Shown here piece by piece: positions 23,000 through 33,886 of a DNA stretch of 64,000 nt; position 1 is the stretch's first letter; the number at the start of each line of letters is the position of its first letter. This DNA is from Isoetes taiwanensis (Eukaryota; Streptophyta; Lycopodiopsida; Isoetales; Isoetaceae). The notes below the pieces were generated by a model. The model was given only the letters and a program-made list of their open reading frames with translations. It did no database searches and was not told the DNA's origin. The translations under genes and the position numbers were made by a program. Location of the stretch: NCBI GenBank assembly GCA_021234155.1, contig JAJEKV010000028.1, forward strand, positions 15,003,928 through 15,067,927, given 5' to 3'.

Positions 23000-23261
23000 C
23001 TTTGTTGCCTGACAATCTTCATGAGGTTTCATAGCCGGGAAAAGCAGAACTTCCTAGAACACATATGCTAAATTAGTTTACGTGGTTGTGACGCGAAATC
23101 CAGGTTATAAGAAATACCTTGATGTTCTGTGAATCAGTTAGAATCATTGCAAAGCGATCTATGCCCATTCCCCAACCAGCTGTTGGTGGCAATCCATACT
23201 CCAGGGCAGTACAAAAGGTCTCGTCAATTTCCATAGCCTCATCATCACCCATCAACCTGTC
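23000..23261 (-). pseudogene. Lysyl-tRNA synthetase, C-terminal exons
   Basis: Two exons of a class IIc lysyl-tRNA synthetase, which charges tRNA-Lys. Exon 23261-23118 (48 codons) reads [40 protein letters not shown] and QNIK. It contains class II motif 3 (GxGxGIDR), whose Arg contacts ATP. Exon 23053-23000 (18 codons) reads EVLLFPAMKPHEDCQATK. The splice sites are GT-AG and the phase is 0. If the last exon is read through, it ends after about 8 further codons, which suits the short variable C-terminus. No upstream exon (motifs 1 and 2, anticodon-binding domain) was found; a dispersed repeat begins about 220 bases upstream. It is a partial copy. Confidence 0.85.
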
Positions 23262-23479
23262 CTGTAGTGATAAGATAGAGATTACCCCCTGCATAAGTTT
23301 GATCAGAAAATAAAACACTTTCCAACTTCATCTTCTGCTGATCTGCAAACCTATCAGAGGCATCAAACCTACCTTTGTCTTTACCCAAGCAAGTGACTCT
23401 TGATCCAAATGCTACAGAATTTACGCCATCCCCTACAGCTTTGAGTCTCCATCACCTCCAGCAAACGATTCCTCAAACC

Positions 23480-23655
23480 GGTTACCCGGTTTTTAAAGTC
23501 GCTGCCCAACAACAACGGCCACCGCCAATTTACACCCCACAGCAAGTTTTTAGCAGTCATTGGCATATGCCTGGCATATGCTGGCATATCCATAGAATAT
23601 GCTATAAGCCCACACAAACGAGGGCTTGCCCCCCTAGGGGCAACCCAAAAATGAA
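23480..23655 (-). repeat. Dispersed ~200-base repeat, copy 2
   Basis: Minus-strand reading: GGGTTGCCCCTAGGGGGGCA, AGCCCTCGTTTG, then GCATATTCTATGGATATGCC, CAGGCATATGCCAATGACTG and AATTGGCGGTGGCC. Clearly related to 14236-14450 and 36713-36900. It lies directly upstream of the lysyl-tRNA synthetase fragment. Confidence 0.6.
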
Positions 23656-24120
23656 AAACTACATCAAGGTAGATCTAATACGTAAAACAAATGAAAGCAA
23701 CAAAGAAAATCAACCCAATTAAGATTATAGATACAGAGACCTCAATGGATGAACAGGGACACAAGGGACAAATGGGCTAACAAAATTGATGGAGTATCAG
23801 AACGAAACAGATAGACACGGCATTAAAGGAAGCAAAGGGGAAAACTAAAGAGCCAATTGATCAAGAAAAGAGCAAATAGAGCAACAAATTAAAACTATAA
23901 GTGATGAAACAACGAGATATCACAGCAAAAAATGCCAGAGAAGGAACAACAATGGTCAAATGGATGAATGAAATCAAAATATGACTAATATGTAGCATAA
24001 TAACAGGGGGTTTTCTTTGTATTTTTGTACGCTTTTCACTAAGGTTTTCCTATGATTTCGTGATGTATTCAAATGGATGTACTAATGCGTACATCTAGAG
24101 TGCACCATTTCCGAGCCATT
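23656..24120. other. Gap, A-rich, nothing recognised
   Basis: A-rich sequence with scattered phrases like acaaatgggctaacaaaa. No open frame with recognisable content. Confidence 0.4.
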
Positions 24121-24150
24121 GATTTTAGCCTCTTTTTTTTTTTTTTTTCC

Positions 24151-24328
24151 AATGGTCAACAACCAATGGCTCACAACAAAAGCCCTTTTTTTGTGCGTGT
24201 GGTGCATAATGGTCAACTACCAATGGCTCACAACAAAAGCCCTTTTTTTGTGCGTGTGGTGCATGATGGTCAACAACCAATGGCTCACAACAAAAGCCCT
24301 CTTTTTGTGTGTGTGGTGCATAATGGGC
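24151..24328. repeat. Three-copy tandem repeat, 57-base unit
   Basis: Units start at 24151, 24208 and 24265. Each has ATGGTCAACWACCAATGGCT, CACAACAAAAGCCC, a T-run and GTGYGTGTGGTGCAT. A T-tract precedes them. Confidence 0.9.
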
Positions 24329-24369
24329 ACATGAAGGGCTTGAAGGGCGCATGTAGTGCAGTTTCCCCG

Positions 24370-25435
24370 CTGGCAACACATTTCTTATCATAACTTTTGA
24401 TCTAGAGCTCTGTTTGAGATGATTTTTATTGCGTTGGAAAGCTCTCTTCGAGATCTTTTTGATAGTCTATGTTATGGATATGTTTGGTTAAGTTATATAT
24501 GCTAAAACAGCAATTTTTCGGCCGGGTTTGGTAGGCTTTCACATCCTACCAGCTGATTAATACAGGATTGCGCTATTGGATATTGTTTTATGGCTCATTC
24601 CGAATGAAGCTTGCAAAAAATTACCATGCATTTTTAGATTTTGAGGCAGTTATTAAGCAAATTCCAAGGCTTCTAGATCCTTGTGCTAACAAGCAGAAAA
24701 GTTTCCCACTTTGGTTTCTCACCACAAGAATCCATGGAGGCCAAAGGCTGCTGTTAAATTCCAATTGAAAAATGTTTGTGTATGGGTGTTGCAAACTTTA
24801 TGACTTTCAGAAAAATGGGATCAATCTGCTCTATCTTTATGGTAACTTTTACTTATGTTCTATTTGTTCTATGGTGATGAAATTCAAAAGCTACAGGTGA
24901 TGAAAGCCTCAAATGAATTCTAGTTTTTTTCTGGTTTGAATTCTAAAATTTTTGTCACACCGGGGGGGGGGGGGGGGGGGTGACGTCCCTAAGGCCCCGA
25001 AGGGGCCAAAAAATTTTTTTTGCAACACAAATCATTAACATCCAACATATAAGAATTAAATCCCCCAACACATAACAACCAACACATAACAACCAACACA
25101 TAACAACCATTGACATTAATTAACACAACCATTGGATCCAACACATTTAAATTAAAATCCCCCTTAAACCCCCTTTGGTTTGGGTGCATATTCACACGGG
25201 GGGTGACTCCGGGCAACGAGAGCTGTTGGATAGGCATATTCATCCCTTATTCCTTAATCTACACCGGACGTAAAGTTCCTCGTTTGTGGGGTATGCAAGT
25301 ACAAAATTTGCTATACTATATAACAAGATTCGCAAAATACTATAAGATTTCAAGCGGAATACTATATGGTGTTGATTTCGTACATGCAAAATACAATTAT
25401 GGACTAATAATGCAAAATATGACTAATAATGCAAT
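24370..25435. other. Non-coding sequence with G-tract and short tandem repeat
   Basis: Contains a 19-base G run at 24962-24980 and a roughly 14-base tandem repeat (AACAACCAACACAT) at about 25074-25108. The stretch from 24395 (AACTTTTGATCTAGAGCTC, later GTTGGAAAGCTCT) looks like decayed LTR-retroelement leader sequence, but no coding region supports that. Confidence 0.4.
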
Positions 25436-25439
25436 TATT

Positions 25440-28400
25440 AATTCTGTTTGATGTTTTGATGGCTGTTTGGTTGGGTCCTTTACCTCTTGTTGCAGATTCC
25501 AGGGTTTGAATCCTCCTTGATCTAGACCACATTTTAGAGCTTTTAATTAAAATGCGATTCAACTTTTGATTCGGCTTTGTGCCCAATGTCGCAGGTGCGA
25601 GTCTCCATTTAGATATATTATATATTATAGACCATTTATTAGTTTGACTTTTTTATTCTTTTGATGCATGCAAAGTTCTATTTTCCATTGTTAGCGTTGC
25701 TTTCTAAGTTTATATTGGCTTTCACGAAGTTCTAATTTCCTTTGTTTAGCTTTGCTTTCTAAGTTTATATTGGTTTTTTTTTTGAGCTTGCATGCTTAAT
25801 TTTCATTCCTCGTAGCTTATTTTTACCAGTTCCCATGCATTTGATGTGCACATAGGTAGCTTCTTTTCCATAGGTTCATTGCTCTAGGAGTGAATTAGAG
25901 CCTTCATGTACACATTCAACTTTAGTACTAGAACACTAACTCCTCATTTTTTCAGCGATATCCTTTCTTTTTTGCAATTGTCTCCATGGCTTTATTTATG
26001 CATGTTGACCATTTGATTTGAATTGAGGCTTGTCCATGATAGCTTTACGTTAACAATGTTTGGTTGTTAGTTAAATAGTGCATCTATACGGAATCATGGT
26101 AGTGGATGCCTTTTTGTAGGTGGTGGTTATTTTTGCATAGGCACCATGGTGGTTTCTATAAGATATCTAATTTTAACTTGTTTCTCTTGACACATATTTT
26201 GGGATCCGTGGTTTTGAATCCAGATTTTATAACTTGTTACTCTTGACCCATATGGTATGATTGTTTGGGATCCATGGTTTGAAATTTGGGTTCTGGTGCT
26301 TACATGGCATATTTATTGCTTTGACATATTTCTCTTTGGCTCTTATATTTTCCCTTTGGGATGCAAGTTCGTAGTTGCGTTATTTTAAGTGCACATTGGG
26401 TTGGGTTCATTTTACATAGTTCTTTTTTGCTCCATGTTGTAAAGCACGTAGTTTGGTCTTTTTTGGTCGATGTTGGCACATCAATCCCATGTCTAGATAT
26501 GGTTTCTTTTGACTTTCTGCATGCTTTGCTATTGAATGCAATGTGCTGGATCTTGGCTTGTTTTCAAGAATTCCTTCAGTTGGTAGTGCACGTTTTGGTC
26601 CTTTTTTAGACTTCTACGAGTTGATGCATTGAATGAGATGTGCTGAATCTTGGCTCGTTTCAAAGTATCCCTTCATTTGGTAAGTACACATTTTGGTCCT
26701 GTCTTAGACTTGCATGAGTTGATGCATTTTTACATTTCTTTGACTTTGCCTGTTTGGTCCTGGTTTTCCCTTCAAGTTACTTTAGTATTTAATAGTGTAT
26801 ACTCTTGGATCTATTTATTTTTATACATGGGCATTTGGTCGACATGGGTGTGCTTTGCTTTGCATTTTGCTCCATATTACTAGCATTCACATTTGCCTTA
26901 TTGCACGTTTTGCTATTTTCATTATCTCACTTTTTTGAGCCCCAGGCTGGTTCCTTTGGACTTTTATGCTTGATTAGGCCTGAGTCCATTCCTTACATTC
27001 CAGTATTCAATTTGCCCCGTTACCTATTATGTTACATGAATGTCCACTTTTGCATGGATTACTTGTGGGCTCGCTTCACGTGCAATTGGTTCCATTTGCA
27101 TAGACCTAGACTTTCACCCTTATACTAGCAGAGAGATCTTTCGTCCTTTTGGCATTGAGTTTTTCTGTTGGATGGTTTTATCCACTTCATAAATGTCTCT
27201 CATTGGTTTGGCCAGATCTCTCTGCCCTTTTGCATTGTTTATTGCACCAAGATGGACAGGCATCTTGTAGCTGGACGTAGATCACAAGGTTGCACTAGTC
27301 ATTGGACTTTTTTGCACTTCCGATTATTATCATCTAGATGGGATCTTTCTGTAATTTTCTTTGGTTGGTTTCCATCGTTTTCACTTTTATTCTTTTTTGT
27401 GTTGGCCTTAGCATGTGTAGATTTTAGTAATTTTGCATGAGTTGGCCATCTGTCGTTTGCTCATGTGGATCCTTTTTATCACCTTTGATAACACTTCTCT
27501 AGTTATTCCACTCAACTTGTCTTTCGCATTGCATTGCAAAGGTAATGCCTTTGGGCCAATTTTTCTTTCAATTTGCGATGTTCTTTTTAGTTCCTTGATG
27601 GCATTATTGTAGTGGCTCTGTACCCCCATGATGCTTTCTGGTTACATTTCATTGGCCTTGCCTCATTATTCCCAATGTTTTATTTTGTGGCGTCATTTAC
27701 TTCCTTTAGACCTTTAGTTCCTTTGTTGCAGCTTTGTGCTTTTAGCCCATTGTGTCATTTCTTCAAATTTCTCCTACTACGGTTGCCGATTCTTGTGTTT
27801 CTATAGTCTTGCAAGGTTTGTCGATGATCTAAATCCGATCAAGGGATGATCTGGTATGTTTCTGCAAAGCATATGCATCTCAAATTTTTAGACTTTTGTA
27901 TTCTTATTAGCATAAGTTGGTCGCATTTCTTTTTTATTGCATATTCATTCCTATTTTATTCACGCTTCTAAATGATTCTACATATCTTGTTGATGGCTTG
28001 ATTTTGCGTGTCGCTTTTTGATGACATTTTTCACATGTGATACGTATTCATATTGCTTAACCTCTATTTAGTATACGATATGGTTATCTGGTCTCTTTGC
28101 TTGTTTTTCCTTGAGTGTTTCGTTGTCGTGGGTTTAGGTTTTCGTGCTTGATCCATTCTTGGTCCTTATCTATTCTCTTCTTTAATCCTAGTCCTTTAGT
28201 TCCAATTTGTATTTTCTTTTTTCTTTTTCTTTTTCTTTTTTTGGATCCTTTGAGCTCCTTAGCTCCTAAGAATCTTTGTTTTTTCGTCTTTGTTCCTTTT
28301 ATCCTGGTTTGTCATGTATGTGCTACTTTATTGTGCTCTTGTTCCCTTTGTTTTCCTTTCCTCCAGTTGCTTCGTGCATTACATATGCTCCTTTGCCCTT

Positions 28401-29482
28401 CTGTTCCATTTACTCTATAGTCTCGTTTGCTCCAATGGGTCTTAATTTTTGCACTCGTTCGTCTCTTTAGTCTCATTTGCCTCACGGGTTCGCACTTGTT
28501 CATCTCTTTAGTTTACCTATTCATTTTCTTACTTTTGTGCTCTGTCATGGCCATTGTTATCGAGGTTCTATACATCTTGTTCATAGCTTGATTTGCGTAT
28601 TGCTTCATGATGGCATGTTCTTACCTGTTATATATATATTCATAATGCTTGACGTCTAATTTGGTCTATGATATAATTATCTTGTCCCTTATGTGCTTGG
28701 TTCTCTTCGTGTTGATTGTTCATTTTTATCATTTTAATTCGTCGGGCTTGATTAATTCTTGGATCTCGCCGCTTTGCTCGCCATATAGTCGTTGTTGAGG
28801 TCCTCTTTTCTTCAATGTTTCTCATATATCATTGGTCTATTCTTTCTTCGCGACCTTCGGTTTCGTCTTTGTTACTTTTGTGTATGAATGCCACTTTTTT
28901 CTTCCTTTTTCTCAGTTGTCTTCTTTTAATGCATTGTTTCATATTTGCCTTAGGTGCACCACCCATAGTCCATCTATTCCTTTAGTTCCATTTTGTTCTT
29001 CTTAGATCCTTTTGACCCGTTGGTTCTTTCTTCCTTTTGATTCATTGGTATTGCTCACTCCTATCATCTTTCTTCTATTTCGTCTTTGTTCTATTTATTC
29101 AGGTTCGTCATATTTGCTCCATCACATTAGTATCCCTCATCTGCTCTTGGCTTATCATTGTGCTATATTTATTCTGCTCTCATCGTCTCCGTTAGTCCAT
29201 GGGTCTTGTTCACTTCATTTGTTGTTGGTCTTTTGCTATCAATCTTGACCTTGACTTCTCTCTCATCATTTGCCTTGCTTCTCTTTGCCCTCTTAGTGTA
29301 TGTATATCATGTTTTTTGCTCTTTGCTCTGATTATCCCATTTACTCCTTCAGCTTTGCTTCGTCGTTTCTTTTTTCTTGTCCCCCTTGACGGATCCTTCA
29401 TTCGTTTCGTTTTTTGCCCTATTTTATCTCATCGTCCTATTTTCTCCATTCTTTTCAGTTAGATTCCTCTTCTATCGGGCAC
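25440..29482 (+). repeat. T-rich, ORF-less body of an unclassified repeat, copy A
   Basis: About 4 kb of T-rich plus strand with no long open frame. Loose internal repeats include TTGGTA.GYRCACRTTTTGG.CCT near 26577 and 26681. Similar phrases recur in copy B (TTGGTACACACATTTTGGAT near 47438), so the two stretches belong to one family. It precedes the LTR-like module at 29483. The start of copy A is uncertain. Confidence 0.45.
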
Positions 29483-30659
29483 AACTGGTTGTATCATAGG
29501 ACCCATCCTAGGAATGCCACTTTCTATTGCGATAGCAATAAAGGCGACATTCCTTGGATGGGGACGCCCTACCTTGCATCTCCTATTTATATCGGCTCCT
29601 TCTTCTTTTCCAGTTATCGGCGTTCTCTTAAGCTCCTTTCCATTCTGCTCATTCGCTGGCTCTACAAGTTTCCCGCCCCCCTCTCCCTCTATAATATCTG
29701 AGCTTGTTGTCATATCTACGTCTTATTTTTTTTCCTCATGTTACGTTCATCTGTTGAAGTTGCATCATTTTCTATTAGTTGGTTAGTCATATTTATGTCT
29801 GCCTATTTTTCTATACTTCTGGGGTTACCCTACAGCCTCCGATATCCTCCATGTTTTCTCCTTGTCTTTTGAAAGTGTATATGTTCTTATTTTTTATTTT
29901 TTCACAGGGTGGCACTGTAGTCTCATGGCATTGTATCATTTCATTCTTCCTCGGCGTGGCACTGTAGCCTCCGAGACATCATTCTTTTTTATTTTCTCTC
30001 GACGCGGCAATGTAGCCTCCGAGGCAGCACCAATCGGATGTTCTTTCCCTCGATAATCATTTCTGTGGATGGTTTTCAATTGGTCGGCTATTGTTTCTTT
30101 CTCCAGCGTGGCCCTGGAGCCTCCGAGCCTTACTATACAGATTTTTGATATTGCACGTTGGTGCGCATTTTTGCTTGAGGCATCTAACTTCCTGATGAGT
30201 TATTTTCTTTTCAGCCTTAGACTCTGCAGGTAAGGTTTCATGGTTCTCAGTATGCGCGAGGGTCACACTTCAATTATTGCTTGGCGCAACGTCTTCAATT
30301 TGTCTCTATTCTAGTTTGGACGCTGCCAGCATTCCTCAAGAGCATTGGCGACTGTTTCTCATTAGGGTTTTCCTCGAAAACTCGAAAGGCAGGGTTTTTC
30401 ATAATGATGAGAAGCGGTTCGCCAGTTTTTCTCATCTTTGCATAGATCAAGCAGTGGATAAACCATCTTTTATCTTGTATTTTTAGTTTCAACGTGCTCT
30501 CGATGATTATCTAGTTCGGAGCATTTAATTTTTAAGTTTTTCCAATTTTTTTTCTACCCCTAGTAGGGGAATCAATTTGTACTCAATGATTTTACAAAGC
30601 TCAATGAGAACACCACTTCACTTAGCACAATTGGTTGTATCATAGGGCCCATCCTAGGA
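29483..30659 (+). repeat. 1.2-kb LTR-like module, copy A
   Basis: Bounded by a repeated phrase, TGGTTGTATCATAGGRCCCA then TCCTAGGAA, at 29487-29515 and 30630-30659. Just inside the left end is a stem-loop (TATTGC/GCAATA), then GGATGGGGACGCCC and a TATA-like CTATTTATA. Phrases of the form GCAMTGTAGCCTCCGAG recur at about 29958, 30008 and 30111. The right end has TACCCCTAGTAGGGGAATCA. The same order of landmarks occurs at 49801-50991. No coding content. Confidence 0.55.
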
Positions 30660-31510
30660 ATCCATTTCAATCACACTATCTTCCACAAATGCTTCTACCT
30701 CAACAGTTAAAGTAAATGAAGGTTTGTAGGTCAAACGCAAAGAGAACTAACCGTATACAACCTAATACAGAAGTCAGAAGCAAACATAACCTGCTTTCGT
30801 CCGCCATTCCAATCACACCTGTAATAATAAAGTAAAGCATGTTAGAATCAGCAAGAATCTCCAAAAAAACAACAGAATGCTCAATTTTAACATCAAGAAA
30901 TTCAAAAGTTTTAGGAAACTGGCGAAGCTCGGGGATTCAAGAAAGTCGAAGAAACTTGACAGAACAACTCCAGAAACGAAGAAGAACTCGAAGAACTCTA
31001 TATAAACGCAAAAATCTCCAGAGAAAGTCGAAGATCTTCACAGAAACTTGAAGAGCTAGCAAAAGTCGAGGCTAAAACACAAAGATTAAACAAACCTGGA
31101 AAATACTCGCCAGAATCAAAGAAAATCACTGAAGAACCAACAAACCTGGAAAATACTCGCCAGAATCAAAGAAAATCACTGAAGATCCACAAAAACTCGA
31201 AGGAAACTCGAAGAAACTCTAAAGAAGACTCCAAAATACTCTTGTGACGCCTTTCCCTTATGCTTATATACATGCACTTCAGCGGTATATAGTGGTTGGC
31301 CTAAAGTATTGGTTCACTTTAAGCATTCTTTAACCATAACTAAACTTTCGAAAGTCCAAATTTTTGGAAATAAAGTGCATATTGTACATTTAAACATGCT
31401 TTACCTACTGGCACCAAAATTGGAGCATTATCTTACCTGTGCCCGATCCACTGTCTGAGGTCTCCGATCCGCTAGAGCTAGAAGGGGATGGGCTCCTCCT
31501 GCCTCTTCTT
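30660..31510. repeat. Purine-rich non-coding sequence with a 50-base duplication
   Basis: CAAACCTGGAAAATACTCGC begins two 50-base units at 31091 and 31141. Surrounding text is a degenerate run of CTCGAAGAAACTC-like phrases at 30880-31240. No gene was recognised. Confidence 0.6.
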
Positions 31511-31529
31511 TTCCTCTTTCTATCCTTTT

Positions 31530-32803
31530 TTTTTCAGCTCCTCATTTTCCTCCCTTTTCCAACGAGGAGCTTGATCCATACCGGTCCACAAGTGGTGGAG
31601 GTCCATACTTTTTGAGCATGCATTAGTGGTGTTTGTTCCATCAGAGGTAATCGCTGCATCTGATTCCTCATCGAAGCCAACCTTGCATTCTTTGTTTTCA
31701 ATCGCCATGTCTTGTTCCCATGCCGTGTTTCCCGCCGAACAAGTTCCTAGGTTGCCACTGGTGCTGTCGGCCTTGGCCTTGAGACCCTGAACCCGTATTC
31801 CTGGCTGCAAGTATTGGTCATCAATGTTGTTATTGAAGTTATATAACACATGACATCATTTATAGATCAATCACTATTAACCGTGAAAGGAAATCAAGTT
31901 GAAATTCAACTTATAAGTTAACAATGAGTTACGATGATTAATGTATTAGACTTTATACATTATAGGGAAATTGTAATAGTACATAGAAATCTCAAGACAT
32001 AATTTTAATGATACGTGGACGCAAGAGTTGTTCATCGGCGAGAGCCCTTCCTTGATCTGAAGAATTTCTTCACATCCTTAAGTCGAAGGCCCTTGCCGAT
32101 GTTCCGCAAGATGTTCCTGGAAGATCCATCTTCGAGAGCTCGAGCCATTTGAGGTGGAGGAAGTGGAGGTGTTGTTGCTGCAACGACCGTCATTGGTGCG
32201 TCTCTTAAGTGGCCCCTTGCGAAGTCGAGGCTGTAGAGGGCCACGGATCTCTTGAAAAGGATGATATGATCCGCGGTTGTCGCCGCCTTTGGCGTGTTGT
32301 CCAAAACCCGAGCGCTTTGAGGAGAAGCCACGTTTCTTCACCTGGGCATCTGAACTCCTTGTGGAAGACTATCATCTGCCCCTGACTTAGGACTGGAAGA
32401 TAGTATCGGAGCGTCTTTCCCCTTCCTATGGGTCTGAATACCTGTGCCCTTTCTTTGAGCTGCTCCACCATAGACGTCCAATGCTAGAAGGTCTTCGTGA
32501 TCCCTCCACATGGTGGTTGCACTCTCCAAGTTGATGCTGCTGGATGCTTCCCGCATGCTCCTTGATCGAACCGCTCAAGCAGAGCTCGCCCTCCCCCGGT
32601 TTGTACAACTCTTTGGATTTCTTGAAATTCCTCCTCTGGAATGATTGGCTGTTGTCGATGATACAACTCCCTTATTTGTTCGTAGGCGGCAATGTCGGAC
32701 ATCGTCTCGCCGGCGTAGGAGTGTCGCTCTGCTACTTCCCTTGGGAATTCATGATAGGAGTAATCGATGAAGTCGTTCTGCTGTTCCTTTGCAATCAGGC
32801 CTA
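31530..32803 (-). CDS. Unrecognised multi-exon gene (possibly degraded)
   Basis: Coding-like minus-strand pieces. An AG at 32804 opens ...KEQQNDFIDYSYHEFPREVA, RHSYAGETMSDIAAYEQIRE, LYHRQQPIIPEEEFQEIQRV and GGGRALLERFDQG. A frame change or splice near 32560 leads to ASSSINLESATTMWRDHEDL. Another frame at 32331-32032 reads RSVALYSLDFARGHLRDAPM and ends RLKDVKKFFRSRKGSRR with a stop. A separate segment after a good acceptor (cttgcag at about 31810) reads GIRVQGLKAKADSTSGNLGT and ends in an acidic-basic run. The protein would be charged and mostly disordered with a basic C-terminus. I do not recognise it; a retroelement gag is an alternative. The frame changes may be introns I could not place. 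Confidence 0.35.
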
Positions 32804-32829
32804 AATGTTAGTAACAATCAAAATTAAAA

Positions 32830-33870
32830 CAACACAATGAATTTTGTAAGCCCCTATTACAAGTGTTGAAAGCACACCACGTTCCATCTAAGAAAGTGAA
32901 AACAGAATTAAAAGGATGTCAAGTAGATACATTCAAATTGAAGAATACAAATTATACATCACATAATCTTGAGAGTATAAAGAATTTATGGATCTCAACC
33001 TCTTGGTTGGCCTCTCAATTTGAGATCCATGATAGCATTCATGGGTTTCCTCAAAGCTGCAGTTAATTTGCGAATCACTATCTATCACATAGAATAGGCT
33101 GATATTCTACCTGCCCATCTTGAAAATGCTTCATCGTATCTGCAAAATGTTCATCCACATTGCCAACAGGTATCTCAACAGATATGGCAATCTTATTTTT
33201 TGAAACATTTATAGAATTCATTTGAGGATTGTTATCATGCACTTCCACAATTTCAATTGGGTCATTTGGCTCAGAATTTTCATCTTCTACAGCCTGTAAA
33301 TTATACTTTCAGATCATTAGAGGAAATTTGAGATCTTATTTCATCCCCATAAGAATCCTCCAATGGAATGGCTACCCTCTATTAACTGCAATTAATGCAG
33401 CACCAAAAGCAAATATTGTTTGTTGTTTTTCCCCATAACTTTTTGATCCAATTTGTCAAAATGTTGCGGCGTTTGTTGCATTAGATGCGGAATGAAAAGA
33501 TCTTTCCAATGATATATGGTTATGATGTATTTCAATATGGTCATATGCGTTAACCTTTAAAAAATATGATTTTTTGCTTATTTCTTATATATTTATATCA
33601 TAAAAGATGTATGAATGGGTTATCACTAGATAGATCTTGTGAAGGCGAACCCATTGCTACAAAAAGTTTTTGAATCGGAGTTCCGATCAAAAAGTTATAA
33701 TGAAAAAAATTATACTCTGAAGTTAGTTAAATTTGCATTAATTACGCTGTGCCACATATCTTGGAATGAGATATCACGAGACTCTTCTCTTATTGGAGGA
33801 GTTTAAAAAGTTGACATGGCATTTTAAGCATCCCTTAATGGGACAAAATGTGATCTCATTTTTCCTCTAA
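32830..33870. other. Non-coding gap
   Basis: No exon recognised. Text near 33437-33560 (AACTTTTTGATCCAATTTGT, AAAAGATCTTTCCAATGATA) resembles the leader-like phrase near 24395, which hints at a shared decayed retroelement. Confidence 0.35.
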
Positions 33871-33886
33871 TGTTTAGGTTAAGAAA

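Noticed and set aside
23270-23400. An upstream lysyl-tRNA synthetase exon (DRFADQQKM)
   Set aside because: The similarity is limited to a few residues, with stops nearby and no convincing splice frame.
24962-24980. 19-base G run as a biological signal
   Set aside because: Homopolymers of this length are prone to sequencing and assembly error; no structure around it supports a role.
29483-29515. TGGTTGTATCATAGGACCC as a tRNA-iMet primer-binding site
   Set aside because: The match is poor after TGG and the phrase recurs at the other end of the module, so it is not in a primer-site position.
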